From assembly GCA_002292405.1 (NCBI GenBank), contig DBBW01000005.1, positions 39,236 to 74,142 of the forward strand: a stretch of 34,907 bases of DNA, read 5' to 3'. This document shows, piece by piece, positions 16,152 to 23,518 of the stretch (within the stretch, counting starts at the first letter, position 1; the number at the start of each line of letters is the position of its first letter). The position numbers and the translations under genes were made by a program. The notes beneath the pieces are model-generated. The model was given only the letters and a program-made list of their open reading frames with translations, was not told the origin of the DNA and made no database searches. The stretch comes from Flavobacteriales bacterium UBA974 (GTDB lineage Bacteria; Bacteroidota; Bacteroidia; Flavobacteriales_D; Sanyastnellaceae).

Positions 16152-17166
16152 CGATAATTATTTCATGGTTCCTTTGTGATCTCACAAGTTTGCGTAGTGC
16201 AATATGAAATTTATGGAATGCTTTAATGGGCATTACGGGGTTACCTTGATAGGTTCCGTTTGGAGTTAAAATACTGGCTGAAACTCCTGACTTTGCTGCA
16301 ATCCTTGATCCGTTTGCAATTTTAAGGTGGCCACCTATCCCAACTTGGCCTCCTATCATGCATTGTGAACCTATGGTTGTAGATCCAGCAATGCCTGTTT
16401 GGGCTGCAATAACCGTTTTCTCACCTATAACAACATTGTGAGCAACTTGAATAAGGTTATCTAATTTACAGCCTTTGCGAATAATTGTAGATCCTAAAGT
16501 GGCTCTATCAAAGGTACACAATGCCCCTAAATCACACTCTTCTTCAATAATCACATTTCCAGTTTGAGGGACTTTTGCATAAGACCCATCGTCTTTCGGC
16601 GCAAACCCAAACCCATCTGATCCGATTACTGTCCCCCCTTGAATTGTACATCGATTACCAACATGGCACCTGTCTAAGATACGCACACCTGAAAAAAACA
16701 TACAATCAGTCCCAATGGTTACATTCCGTCCGATATAAACATGAGCCCTAAGTTCCGTCCTATCTCCAATTGTAGCTCCTTTGTCTATAACCACTCCAGG
16801 TCCTATTGCACATGCCTCCCCGATAATTGCGTCAGGATGGATAATTGCTGATGAATGAACTCCTTCATCGCGTTTCAGGATATTATCGTATGCATCTAAC
16901 AACTTTGCGAAAGCAGAATAAGGGTCATTGACCTTTACCAAAGTCATTTCTGGGGGAAGATCTTTCTTAGGTTTAAAATCTTTAGATACCACAACAACGG
17001 AAGCGCAACTTGAATAAACAAACTTCTCATATTCCTTGTTGGCTAAGAAAGTTACAGCACCAGTTCCCGCTGATTCTATCTTCCCTAGCTTACGAACTCT
17101 CGTCTTGGGATTCCCAGAAACGGATCCATCTAATAGTATTGCTAATTCCGCAGCAGTTTGTTCCAT
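16135..17166 (-). CDS. lpxD: UDP-3-O-(3-hydroxyacyl)glucosamine N-acyltransferase
   Basis: This enzyme performs the third step of lipid A synthesis, N-acylating the deacetylated sugar made by LpxC. The start is the ATG at 17166 (MEQTAAELAILLDGSVSGNP), which gives 343 residues, the normal LpxD length; a longer open frame upstream would run into aroB and adds no family sequence. The N-terminal uridine-binding domain (about 1-100) contains ITFLANKEYEKF-like sequence (VTFLANKEYEKFVYSS) and VVSKDF. The hexapeptide-repeat helix follows, with SDGFGFA and LIQVAHNVVIGEKTVIAAQ, which holds the catalytic His. The C-terminus is a short helix (HKFHIALRKLVRSQ). A good promoter match lies immediately upstream, inside the end of aroB. 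Confidence 0.95.
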   Translation of the reverse strand: MEQTAAELAILLDGSVSGNPKTRVRKLGKIESAGTGAVTFLANKEYEKFVYSSCASVVVVSKDFKPKKDLPPEMTLVKVNDPYSAFAKLLDAYDNILKRDEGVHSSAIIHPDAIIGEACAIGPGVVIDKGATIGDRTELRAHVYIGRNVTIGTDCMFFSGVRILDRCHVGNRCTIQGGTVIGSDGFGFAPKDDGSYAKVPQTGNVIIEEECDLGALCTFDRATLGSTIIRKGCKLDNLIQVAHNVVIGEKTVIAAQTGIAGSTTIGSQCMIGGQVGIGGHLKIANGSRIAAKSGVSASILTPNGTYQGNPVMPIKAFHKFHIALRKLVRSQRNHEIIIDDSIK

Positions 17167-17173
17167 TTGACTA

Positions 17174-17201
17174 CAAATATATTTATAAGGGGATGATTCA
17201 A
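17174..17201 (-). promoter_or_regulatory. Putative lpxD promoter (TTG-N17-TATATTTG)
   Basis: The minus strand has TTG (17201 to 17199), 17 nt of spacer, and TATATTTG (17181 to 17174), fitting the Bacteroidetes -33/-7 consensus well. The box ends 7 nt before the lpxD ATG, and the -33 element overlaps the aroB stop codon. It is the best two-part match in the window. Confidence 0.6.
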
Positions 17202-18265
17202 GCGTATCGTCCTCGAAACTTCTCCCATAAGATTGTGAATTCTTCACGTTCCCATACAAAGTCCCATATGACTTCCCCAGGCGCGAGCATCAACACGTCT
17301 ATAACGTTGCCTTTTACGTTTTTCTTATCATGCGACATTTTAGACCAAACAGCATCAGCTCCATCGACCTCTATCCCTTTTGAAATCGATGAAACTATCC
17401 AGTTTTGTAGCTCATCAGCCGTGGTTTTATCAAACCCCATTTTCATCACAGAAGCCTCTAAAGCAAAGACGATCCCCCAAGCTACAGCTACTCCGTGTTT
17501 CATTTCCCACCCCTTATCACGAGCTAAACTTTCAATCGCATGACCAACAGTATGGCCTAGATTTAATGAGGCACGTTCACCGATCTCTTTCTCATCACGA
17601 TGAACGATAGCTTCTTTAATTCTTGCAGAACTAATCAGCAAAGGTGATAGGTCCTTTAAATTAGGACTGAGTTTCATTAAATCTTTTAAATGTGTTCCTC
17701 CTTTTAACAATGCGTGCTTCACCATCTCGCCCCATCCGCTAAGGATTTCTTCCTCATTTAAACTCTGTAACCACTTGTGATTAATCCCCACCATTTTAGG
17801 ATTGTAGAAAGTTCCTATTTGGTTTTTTAAAAGCCCAAAGTTTACTTGCATCTCAGTATTTATACCTGTTTTACCACCTATAGCGGCGTCCACCATTGCT
17901 AAAACGGTTGTGGGAAGATGAATTAAACTCACTCCTCTTTTATATGTGCTAGCTGCAAATCCACCCATATCTGTAATCGTCCCACCGCCTAAGCAAACCA
18001 CCAAGCTTTTCCTATCTGCCCCCATCTTTTCGAGATGTAAATACACTTCAGAAACCTGTGACAGGGTTTTAATTCCTTCACCGCCTTTAAATGAAATCAT
18101 ATAAGTGGGGGATTCTTTTTTGCAAATATCGACCACTTCTTTGGTGTAATGCTCGGGGAGATTACTATCAGCAATTACAAGTACACTTGAAGCTTGAGAA
18201 GAAGACATGCTAAGTCCCTTTTCCCAATATTTAGTTAGATTACTTTCCATTGTTATAGAATGCAT
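17198..18265 (-). CDS. aroB: 3-dehydroquinate synthase
   Basis: The enzyme converts DAHP into 3-dehydroquinate, the second step of the shikimate pathway, with NAD and a divalent metal. Family marks are the NAD loop VVCLGGGTITDMGGFAASTYKRG, HLPTTVLAMVDAAIGGKTGIN, GEMVKHALLKGG (first metal ligand Glu), NLGHTVGHAIE and KHGVAVAWG (metal His residues), and the C-terminal HDKKN. Starts at 18265 (MHSITMESNL) and 18250 (MESNLTK) are both possible; a GTG at 18277 is less likely. An imperfect -7 box, GATATTTG (18275 to 18268), would favour 18250 if used. At 355 residues it is of normal length. It sits 31 nt before lpxD. Confidence 0.95.
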   Translation of the reverse strand: MHSITMESNLTKYWEKGLSMSSSQASSVLVIADSNLPEHYTKEVVDICKKESPTYMISFKGGEGIKTLSQVSEVYLHLEKMGADRKSLVVCLGGGTITDMGGFAASTYKRGVSLIHLPTTVLAMVDAAIGGKTGINTEMQVNFGLLKNQIGTFYNPKMVGINHKWLQSLNEEEILSGWGEMVKHALLKGGTHLKDLMKLSPNLKDLSPLLISSARIKEAIVHRDEKEIGERASLNLGHTVGHAIESLARDKGWEMKHGVAVAWGIVFALEASVMKMGFDKTTADELQNWIVSSISKGIEVDGADAVWSKMSHDKKNVKGNVIDVLMLAPGEVIWDFVWEREEFTILWEKFRGRYA

Positions 18266-18399
18266 TGCAAATATCACACTAATTTATGTCAAGTAAAGTT
18301 AATGTTTTATGCTAAAAATAAAGATTATGTTATAGCTTAGATGTCCGTTAGTTATCTCAAAATGATAGCTCCATAATCAATGAAATTAATACATTTAAC

Positions 18400-20784
18400 A
18401 TGAAGAAATATATACTTTTAATTGCCGTTTTATTGACCGCAATTCAATTTTTCGCTCAAGACCCGACAGGAGACGGTCTATGTACCGGTCTTACTTACGA
18501 GGTTGTTTCTTCTGACCCATTAGGAACTGGCGCAGCTACTTATCGCTTGTACGCAAATTTTACAGCCGATGCTTCTGAAGTAACAGCTATGTATGGAACG
18601 GATACGGCTCCATGGGAGATGATAGCCACGCATTCGGATGGATTCTACAACGATGCTGTAGGTGCAGACTTCGGTGGTTCAGTAAACCCACTTTTCTTTA
18701 CAGCCTTCCCTGCTATGGAATTCGACAGTTGGTTTACGATTGGAGCTCAACCAGGAGACGATGATGGCTTGAATAGCGCCTTCGATGCAGCTTTAACATC
18801 ATTAGATGACTTTAATTCAGGTGGTGATTTTATTGTTAATACATTCGTTGGAGGTTCTATCTTCGTCGTACCTGGGGCGAATTCTCAAGGAGTTCCTGTA
18901 GATGGTAGAGTTCTACTTGGTCAATTTACTACATCGGGTCAAGTTAACGCTCTTGTAAACGTTCAGATTCGTGACCAAGATGCAGTTTCTCATTATGCAG
19001 AGGGTTTAACCATGACATTCCCTCAAGTTGAAGTTGGATGTATGGATGCTACAGCTTGTAATTACAATCCTGCAGCAGAACTTGATAATGGTTCTTGTAT
19101 ATATGTAGTTGACGACTGTGGCGTTTGCGGCGGAGATAACACTTCTTGCTCAGGATGTACGGATTCGGGCTCTTGTAATTTCGATTCTTCTGCTACGATA
19201 GATGATGGTTCGTGTTTGATGAATGACGTTTGTGGAATTTGTGGGGGAGATGGTACTTCTTGTGAAGGCTGTACAGATGCTGCAGCATGTAATTACGATG
19301 CCTCTGCTATAACAAATGATGGTTCGTGTGTTTACAATGACGACTGTGGAGTATGTGATGGAGATAATTCTAGTTGTGGAGGTTGTACAGATGCTTCAGC
19401 CTGTAACTACGATTCCTCAGCAGTTATTGACGATGGATCATGTGGCCTTTCTGATGTTTGTGGAATTTGTGGAGGAGATGGTTCTTCTTGCAGTGGATGT
19501 ATGAACCCTGACGCAGACAATTATGATGCCTCAGCGATATATGATGATGGTTCATGTGCTTGGGGAGACGGTCTTTGTACTGGTCTTTCTTACGAGGTTG
19601 TTTCATCTGATCCTTTAGGAACTGGAGCTACTACTTACCGTCTCTTCGCTAATTTAACGGCTGCTGCTGCTGAAGTAACAGCCATGTATGGAACAGATAC
19701 AGCTCCATGGGAGATGATAGCTACAGATGCTAATGGCTTCTACAACGATGCAGTTGGATCTGACTTCGGTGGAGGAGTAAATCCACTCTTCTTTCCTTCT
19801 TTTCCTAATCTAGAGTTTGATAGTTGGTTTACGATTGGAGCTGAGCCAGGAGACGATGATGGCTTGAATAGTGCCTTCGATGCAGCTTTAACATCATTAG
19901 ATGACTTTAACTCTGGAGATGACTTCATAGTCAATACTTTCATCGGAGGTTCTATCTTCGTTGTACCTGGTGCGAACGCTCAAGGAGTTCCAGTAGATGG
20001 TAGAATTCTTTTGGGTCAGTTTACAACTGTTGGTCAAATTCAGGCGCTAGTTAACATTCAAATTCGTGACCAAGTTCAAGAATCTCATTACGCTGAGGGA
20101 ATGACCTTAGTCTTCCCTGAAGGAATTGCTGGTTGTCAGGATGAGACAGCTTGCAACTATAATCCAGATGCAATTTATGAGGATGGTTCGTGTGCTGAGG
20201 GGGATGAGTGTGGAGTTTGTGGCGGAGATGGAATTGCTGATGGTGCTTGTGATTGTGCTGGAAACGTTTTAGATGAGTGTGGAGTCTGTGGAGGTGGCGG
20301 AATTGCTGACGGAGATTGTGATTGTGATGGTAACATGCTTGATGTATGTGGCGTTTGTGGCGGAGATAACAGTTCTTGCTCTGGATGTATGAGCCCAGCT
20401 GCTGACAACTACGATTCTTCGGCTTTAGTTGATGATGGATCATGCATCATTTCAGGTTGTACAAATCCTGCAGCCGACAATTATAACGCTTCAGCTACAG
20501 ATGACGATGGTTCATGTACAGCTACAGGTTGTACTTACATGGGAGCAGATAATTATCTAGAAGTAAATACTTCAGACGATGGTTCTTGTGTTTTCTCAGG
20601 ATGTACAGACCCAATGGCAGAGAACTTTGTAGCGTTTGCAAATAACGAAGATGGTTCTTGTGTATTGGAACCTTGTACAGGAAGCGATTGTCCATTTGAT
20701 TTTAATGAGGATGGTGAAATCGGATCCGCTGATTTACTTGGCTTCCTTATAGCATATGGAGAAACTTGCGAAGACCTTCAATAG
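18400..20784 (+). CDS. Secreted Cys-rich repeat protein with two large duplicated domains and a dockerin-like end
   Basis: The 794-residue protein has a signal peptide ([20 protein letters not shown]), domain A1 (about 24-212), five Cys-rich modules (about 213-387), domain A2 (about 389-577), further Cys-rich modules (about 578-750), and an end of about 40 residues. The A domains share [32 protein letters not shown] and FDSWFTIGA. The Cys modules have the form GC.DA.ACNYD.SA...DGSC plus CGVCGGD..SC, frequent in marine Bacteroidetes surface proteins, and are rich in Asp, suggesting calcium binding. The C-terminus, [20 protein letters not shown], looks like a dockerin/EF-hand repeat. No typical T9SS tail is visible, though such proteins are often exported that way. 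It is monocistronic, with a strong terminator after it. Confidence 0.8.
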   Translation: MKKYILLIAVLLTAIQFFAQDPTGDGLCTGLTYEVVSSDPLGTGAATYRLYANFTADASEVTAMYGTDTAPWEMIATHSDGFYNDAVGADFGGSVNPLFFTAFPAMEFDSWFTIGAQPGDDDGLNSAFDAALTSLDDFNSGGDFIVNTFVGGSIFVVPGANSQGVPVDGRVLLGQFTTSGQVNALVNVQIRDQDAVSHYAEGLTMTFPQVEVGCMDATACNYNPAAELDNGSCIYVVDDCGVCGGDNTSCSGCTDSGSCNFDSSATIDDGSCLMNDVCGICGGDGTSCEGCTDAAACNYDASAITNDGSCVYNDDCGVCDGDNSSCGGCTDASACNYDSSAVIDDGSCGLSDVCGICGGDGSSCSGCMNPDADNYDASAIYDDGSCAWGDGLCTGLSYEVVSSDPLGTGATTYRLFANLTAAAAEVTAMYGTDTAPWEMIATDANGFYNDAVGSDFGGGVNPLFFPSFPNLEFDSWFTIGAEPGDDDGLNSAFDAALTSLDDFNSGDDFIVNTFIGGSIFVVPGANAQGVPVDGRILLGQFTTVGQIQALVNIQIRDQVQESHYAEGMTLVFPEGIAGCQDETACNYNPDAIYEDGSCAEGDECGVCGGDGIADGACDCAGNVLDECGVCGGGGIADGDCDCDGNMLDVCGVCGGDNSSCSGCMSPAADNYDSSALVDDGSCIISGCTNPAADNYNASATDDDGSCTATGCTYMGADNYLEVNTSDDGSCVFSGCTDPMAENFVAFANNEDGSCVLEPCTGSDCPFDFNEDGEIGSADLLGFLIAYGETCEDLQ
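18469..19035 (+). repeat. Large internal repeat, copy A1 (codons 24-212 of the 794-residue protein)
   Basis: It matches 19564-20130 at a constant offset of 1095 bp (365 codons). In the block 18727-18815 I count 3 mismatches in 89 bases, with one perfect run of 38 bases, while other parts have drifted mostly at third positions. Confidence 0.85.
19564..20130 (+). repeat. Large internal repeat, copy A2 (codons 389-577 of the 794-residue protein)
   Basis: This is the second copy of the domain at 18469-19035. The block 19822-19910 is the near-identical counterpart of 18727-18815. Each copy is followed by a block of Cys-rich modules, so the duplicated unit was probably the domain plus its module array. 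Confidence 0.85.
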
Positions 20785-20809
20785 TCTCTAAATTAAATAT
20801 TGTTTTTGA

Positions 20810-20841
20810 AAGCGTCAACATGAGTGTTGGCGCTTTTTTTT
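20810..20841 (+). terminator. Terminator of the 794-residue repeat protein gene
   Basis: AAGCGTCAACA (20810-20820) pairs with TGTTGGCGCTT (20825-20835) around a TGAG loop, an 11-bp stem with one G/T pair, followed by a run of T to 20841. It begins 25 nt after the stop codon. Confidence 0.85.
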
Positions 20842-20858
20842 GTAGTGCTACCGGGATT
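20841..20858 (-). repeat. Duplicated 3'-end fragment of tRNA-Phe
   Basis: TGTAGTGCTACCGGGATT matches 17 of 18 bases of 21031-21048, which is the 3' end of tRNA-Phe (acceptor and part of the T-arm), at an offset of exactly 190 bp. The match stops inside the T-loop. Between the two copies lies a stretch with GC-rich, imperfectly palindromic pieces (AAGGCA...TGCCTT around 20907-20955) and the tRNA terminator. I see no gene in it. Confidence 0.6.
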
Positions 20859-20995
20859 ACTCACACTGCTTTGCATTGCTCGTGATCGGTGGGGCGGATT
20901 TACAAAAGGCAAAAGCTCCGGGCTCTTCGCGCGCATGGGCTTTGTTTTATGCCTTCCTCCATACACAAACGAGATTGTGACAGAGTTGGCATACA

Positions 20996-21024
20996 AAAAG
21001 CCCGACACATAGTGTCGGGCTTTT
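20996..21024 (-). terminator. tRNA-Phe terminator
   Basis: AAAAGCCCGACAC (20996-21008) and GTGTCGGGCTTTT (21012-21024) form a perfect 13-bp stem with an ATA loop. It lies 8 nt beyond the tRNA-Phe 3' end on the minus strand and ends in a T-run. It could also stop plus-strand transcription. Confidence 0.8.
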
Positions 21025-21032
21025 GCTTTTTG

Positions 21033-21105
21033 TGGTGCTACCGGGATTCGAACCTGGGACACATGGATTTTCAGTCCATTGCTCTACCAACTGAGCTATA
21101 GCACC
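21033..21105 (-). tRNA. tRNA-Phe (anticodon GAA)
   Basis: The minus strand starts GGTGCTATAGCTCAGTTGGT and folds well: acceptor GGTGCTA/TAGCACC, anticodon arm ATGGA-CTGAAAA-TCCAT with anticodon GAA, and T-arm containing GGTTCGAATCC. After the discriminator A the DNA reads CAC, so CCA is not encoded, unlike tRNA-Val here. Confidence 0.95.
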
Positions 21106-21118
21106 AATTTAGAGACGG

Positions 21119-21126
21119 CAAATATA
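21119..21126 (-). promoter_or_regulatory. Putative -7 box (TATATTTG) of tRNA-Phe
   Basis: The minus strand reads TATATTTG followed by C, 13 nt before the tRNA 5' end. Box and spacing are identical to those of tRNA-Val. No clear -33 TTG. Confidence 0.5.
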
Positions 21127-21178
21127 GTGTAGGTGTTTTAAAAACTTCTATTAAGCTGAATGATAATAGTTAGAATGT

Positions 21179-21186
21179 TACTTTTG
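21179..21186 (+). promoter_or_regulatory. Putative -7 box (TACTTTTG) of the thioesterase gene
   Basis: TACTTTTG matches TAnnTTTG and ends 4 nt before the ATG at 21191, so the mRNA would be leaderless or nearly so. Confidence 0.45.
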
Positions 21187-21190
21187 TACT

Positions 21191-21703
21191 ATGGTTACAA
21201 CAAGGCACCCCCGCGAGACATTCTCATCAACAACTAAAATTGTTCTTCCTAATGATACAAACACTTTGGGAAACCTGATGGGTGGAAATTTATTACACTG
21301 GATGGATATTGCTGCAGCTATTGCTGCGAACAGACATTGTAGACAGGTAGTTGTTACTGCTGCTGTGAACAATGTATCTTTTCAAAAACCCATTAAGTTA
21401 GGTGATATTGTAATTATAGAATCTCAAGTAACAAGATCTTTTAGATCTTCAATGGAGGTTTATCTTGAGGTATTTGTCGAGAATTCTGTAACAGGAAAGA
21501 AGATTAGGTGTAATGAGGCGATGTACACTTTTGTTGCTGTTGACCGACAAGAAGCTCCGATTGAAGTACCTGAAACAATTCCTGAGACCGAAGAAGAAAT
21601 GGCTAGGTTTAAAGGGGCTTTGCGACGTCGTCAGTTAAGGCTTGTTCTTGCAGGTAAATTGAAGCCTTCAGAAGCTACTGAGCTAAAGGCGTTATTCGAG
21701 TAG
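21191..21703 (+). CDS. Acyl-CoA thioesterase, hotdog fold (YciA/BACH-like)
   Basis: The 170-residue protein is a single hotdog domain that hydrolyses acyl-CoA to free acid and CoA. The family signature is clear: NDTNTLGNLMGGNLLHWMDIAAAIAA (about 22-47), with the acidic residue of the active site in the helix, then VNNVSFQKPIKLGDIVIIES and RSSMEVYLEVFVEN, and CNEAMYTFVAVD. The C-terminal tail (about 135-170) is charged and helical, as in bacterial cytoplasmic thioesterases. Chain-length preference cannot be read. It ends 2 nt before the end of the convergent glycosyltransferase gene, with no room for a separate terminator. Confidence 0.88.
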   Translation: MVTTRHPRETFSSTTKIVLPNDTNTLGNLMGGNLLHWMDIAAAIAANRHCRQVVVTAAVNNVSFQKPIKLGDIVIIESQVTRSFRSSMEVYLEVFVENSVTGKKIRCNEAMYTFVAVDRQEAPIEVPETIPETEEEMARFKGALRRRQLRLVLAGKLKPSEATELKALFE

Positions 21704-21705
21704 CT

Positions 21706-22680
21706 CTACAATATTCTTTGAGTAGATTCAATAATCCGGTCAGCTGAAACATGGTTGATACAAAGGTCTTTTCCTCTTTTTGAAAATCGGCATTTCGCAC
21801 CGTGTCGCGAGCATGGTCGTTCTCCCCGCCCCATAGGTAGGAGGATAGCTGAATTAGGGTTTGGTTTCCATGGAGCAAGCCCTAGAGAAGGTCTTGTGCA
21901 ACCCCAAACTGATATTAGTGGAATTCCTAATGCACAAGCCAAGTGCATTACACCTGTGTCTCCTCCTATAGCAAGTTTTGAGTGCTTTAGAATGTGTGCA
22001 GTTTCTTTTAATGTTGTGGTTCCACAGAAGGAGGTGATCAGTGGTGAAGTGGATTCTATCCTTGAGGCTATTTCAGAAGTGTCTGGACCACCCAAGAGTG
22101 CGATGACAATTCCTATATCAGTGAGTTTTGCGCATACTTCTAAGAGTATGAATTCAGGGATCGCCTTCCCTTTGTATGTTGCGCCAGGAGTGATGGCTAT
22201 GTAAGATTCAGGGACAGGCACATTGCTTGTGTTTATTGTACCCCAAACAGAATTCTCAGGTTCACGAATATTAAAAGTATCTAACAGTTTTAAAGATCTA
22301 TCTACAAAGTGAAGTACGGGCTTTTTTCTGAGGCCAAGAGTAAGCGCAAATCGAGGTGCAGACTGTTTATCGACCTTAAAAGTTAATATTCCTAAGGCTT
22401 TAGACAAGGACCTTGATCTGACGTTGCAGTGTAAGTCAATGAAGTAATGGAAGTTTAATTTTTTAAGATTAGACGATATTTCAATGGTTGCTCTTTCTAC
22501 TAAATGAATTTCATCTAAACCATGGAGTAATTCTGCGGCCCCTTTAAATTTGGAGTTGCAGACAAAGTCTATTCGAGCTTCGCTACCGTAATGCGCTCTA
22601 ATAGCATGTATTACAGGAGATGTTAGTATAATATCTCCAATGGAGCTCAATCTTGCTATAAGAAATCTAGGTGCTTGCAC
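21706..22680 (-). CDS. Glycosyltransferase family 9 (heptosyltransferase-like)
   Basis: The 324-residue protein starts RFLIARLSSIGDIILTSPVI, the typical opening of ADP-heptose:LPS heptosyltransferases (GT9), and has the C-terminal marks YIAITPGATYKGKAIP, IALLGGPDT and LAIGGDTGVMHLACALGIPLISVWG. Family members add sugars to the LPS core at the inner-membrane face. The sugar here is not certain. The only plausible start is GTG at 22680 (MQAPRFLIA), since no ATG lies close before the conserved strand. A TACCTTTG box ends 4 nt before this GTG, which supports it. It is divergent from tatD with only 33 nt between start codons. Confidence 0.88.
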   Translation of the reverse strand: MQAPRFLIARLSSIGDIILTSPVIHAIRAHYGSEARIDFVCNSKFKGAAELLHGLDEIHLVERATIEISSNLKKLNFHYFIDLHCNVRSRSLSKALGILTFKVDKQSAPRFALTLGLRKKPVLHFVDRSLKLLDTFNIREPENSVWGTINTSNVPVPESYIAITPGATYKGKAIPEFILLEVCAKLTDIGIVIALLGGPDTSEIASRIESTSPLITSFCGTTTLKETAHILKHSKLAIGGDTGVMHLACALGIPLISVWGCTRPSLGLAPWKPNPNSAILLPMGRGERPCSRHGAKCRFSKRGKDLCINHVSADRIIESTQRIL

Positions 22681-22684
22681 AGTT

Positions 22685-22692
22685 CAAAGGTA
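22685..22692 (-). promoter_or_regulatory. Putative -7 box (TACCTTTG) of the GT9 gene
   Basis: The minus strand reads TACCTTTG, then AACT, then the GTG start at 22680. It matches TAnnTTTG and would give a leaderless mRNA with a GTG start. Confidence 0.45.
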
Positions 22693-22700
22693 GTCGCAGG

Positions 22701-22708
22701 TATCTTTG
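22701..22708 (+). promoter_or_regulatory. Putative -7 box (TATCTTTG) of tatD
   Basis: TATCTTTG ends 5 nt before the ATG at 22714. A TTG at 22675-22677 lies 23 nt upstream, at the long end of normal spacing. It faces the opposing box at 22685-22692. Confidence 0.45.
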
Positions 22709-22713
22709 TATTT

Positions 22714-23517
22714 ATGACGAGCACTGAAATAAAACTCATAGATACACATACTCACCTTTATCTCGATCAATTTGATGATGATAGGGAAGAGGTTATGATA
22801 CGATGTTTTGAGTCAGGAATAGAGACAATTTTATTACCTAATATTAATTTAGAGAGTGTGCCAAGGGTTTTAGATATGATGAAAAAGTGGCCAAAGGCGT
22901 GCTACGGAATGATGGGGCTTCATCCATGTTATGTAAATGAAGATTGGGGGAAAGAATTAGAATCAATCATGGCAACATTAGATTCTCCACCTGATGATAT
23001 GGATTTTGTTGCTGTTGGTGAAATAGGTTTAGACTTGTATTGGGAGAAGAAATTTAAGGCTGAGCAAAGTGAAGCGTTTTTAACTCAGGCAAGAATGGCT
23101 AAAGAGCGCGGGTTGCCGATTGTGATACACGTTCGCGATGCCTGGGAAGAACTATTCACTTTGATGGATAAGGTGAACGACGAGAGTCTCAGGGGGGTTT
23201 TTCATTGTTTTACTGGTGGTCTCAAAGAAGCTGAAAGAGCTTTAGATTACGGCGGGTTTCTACTTGGAATAGGAGGCGTTAGTACATATAAAAATGGTGG
23301 GTTAGATAAAGTATTGCCCAGTATTCCGCTTGAGTCATTGGTATTAGAAACAGACAGCCCATACCTATCACCTGTTCCACATAGAGGTAAGAGGAATGAA
23401 TCGTCTTACCTTGTTCACATCGCAAAAAAATTGGCGGAAATAAAGGGTGTGAGTTTCGAAGAAGTTGCGAGCGTGACAAAGGAAGGAGCCGTGAAGATGT
23501 TTGGTCTTAAAAAATGA
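22714..23517 (+). CDS. tatD: TatD family metal-dependent hydrolase
   Basis: The 267-residue protein is a TIM-barrel metallohydrolase of the TatD DNase family (in E. coli a 3'-5' exonuclease). The metal ligands are visible: IDTHTHLYLDQF (His pair), GEIGLDLYWEKKF (Glu), VIHVRDAWEE (His), FHCFTGG (His) and LETDSPYLSPVPHRGKRNE (Asp). The ATG at 22714 (MTSTEIKLIDTHTH) is the correct start; a TTG at 22675 would add 13 residues lacking in the family and would overlap the promoter. The asparaginase gene follows within 2 nt, so the two form an operon. Confidence 0.93.
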   Translation: MTSTEIKLIDTHTHLYLDQFDDDREEVMIRCFESGIETILLPNINLESVPRVLDMMKKWPKACYGMMGLHPCYVNEDWGKELESIMATLDSPPDDMDFVAVGEIGLDLYWEKKFKAEQSEAFLTQARMAKERGLPIVIHVRDAWEELFTLMDKVNDESLRGVFHCFTGGLKEAERALDYGGFLLGIGGVSTYKNGGLDKVLPSIPLESLVLETDSPYLSPVPHRGKRNESSYLVHIAKKLAEIKGVSFEEVASVTKEGAVKMFGLKK

Positions 23518-23518
23518 A

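Noticed and set aside
13934..17166. LpxC-FabZ fusion as a novelty
   Set aside because: The fusion is well known across Bacteroidetes.
17167..17259. Upstream extension of lpxD by 31 codons
   Set aside because: It overlaps aroB and the promoter match, and LpxD family sequence begins at MEQTAAEL.
20051..20443. Minus-strand His-rich open frames opposite the Cys-rich repeats
   Set aside because: They are low-complexity mirrors of the repeats, without their own start context.
18400..20784. CRISPR-like or other non-coding array in the repeated segment
   Set aside because: The repeats are in frame, encode Cys-rich modules and vary at codon level; there are no short direct repeats with unique spacers.
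20793..21062. Small open frames across the terminator and tRNA-Phe region
   Set aside because: They cross a tRNA and two terminators and show no recognisable protein.
22675..22713. TTG start of tatD
   Set aside because: It adds non-family residues and covers the promoter; the ATG at 22714 precedes the conserved DTHTH.
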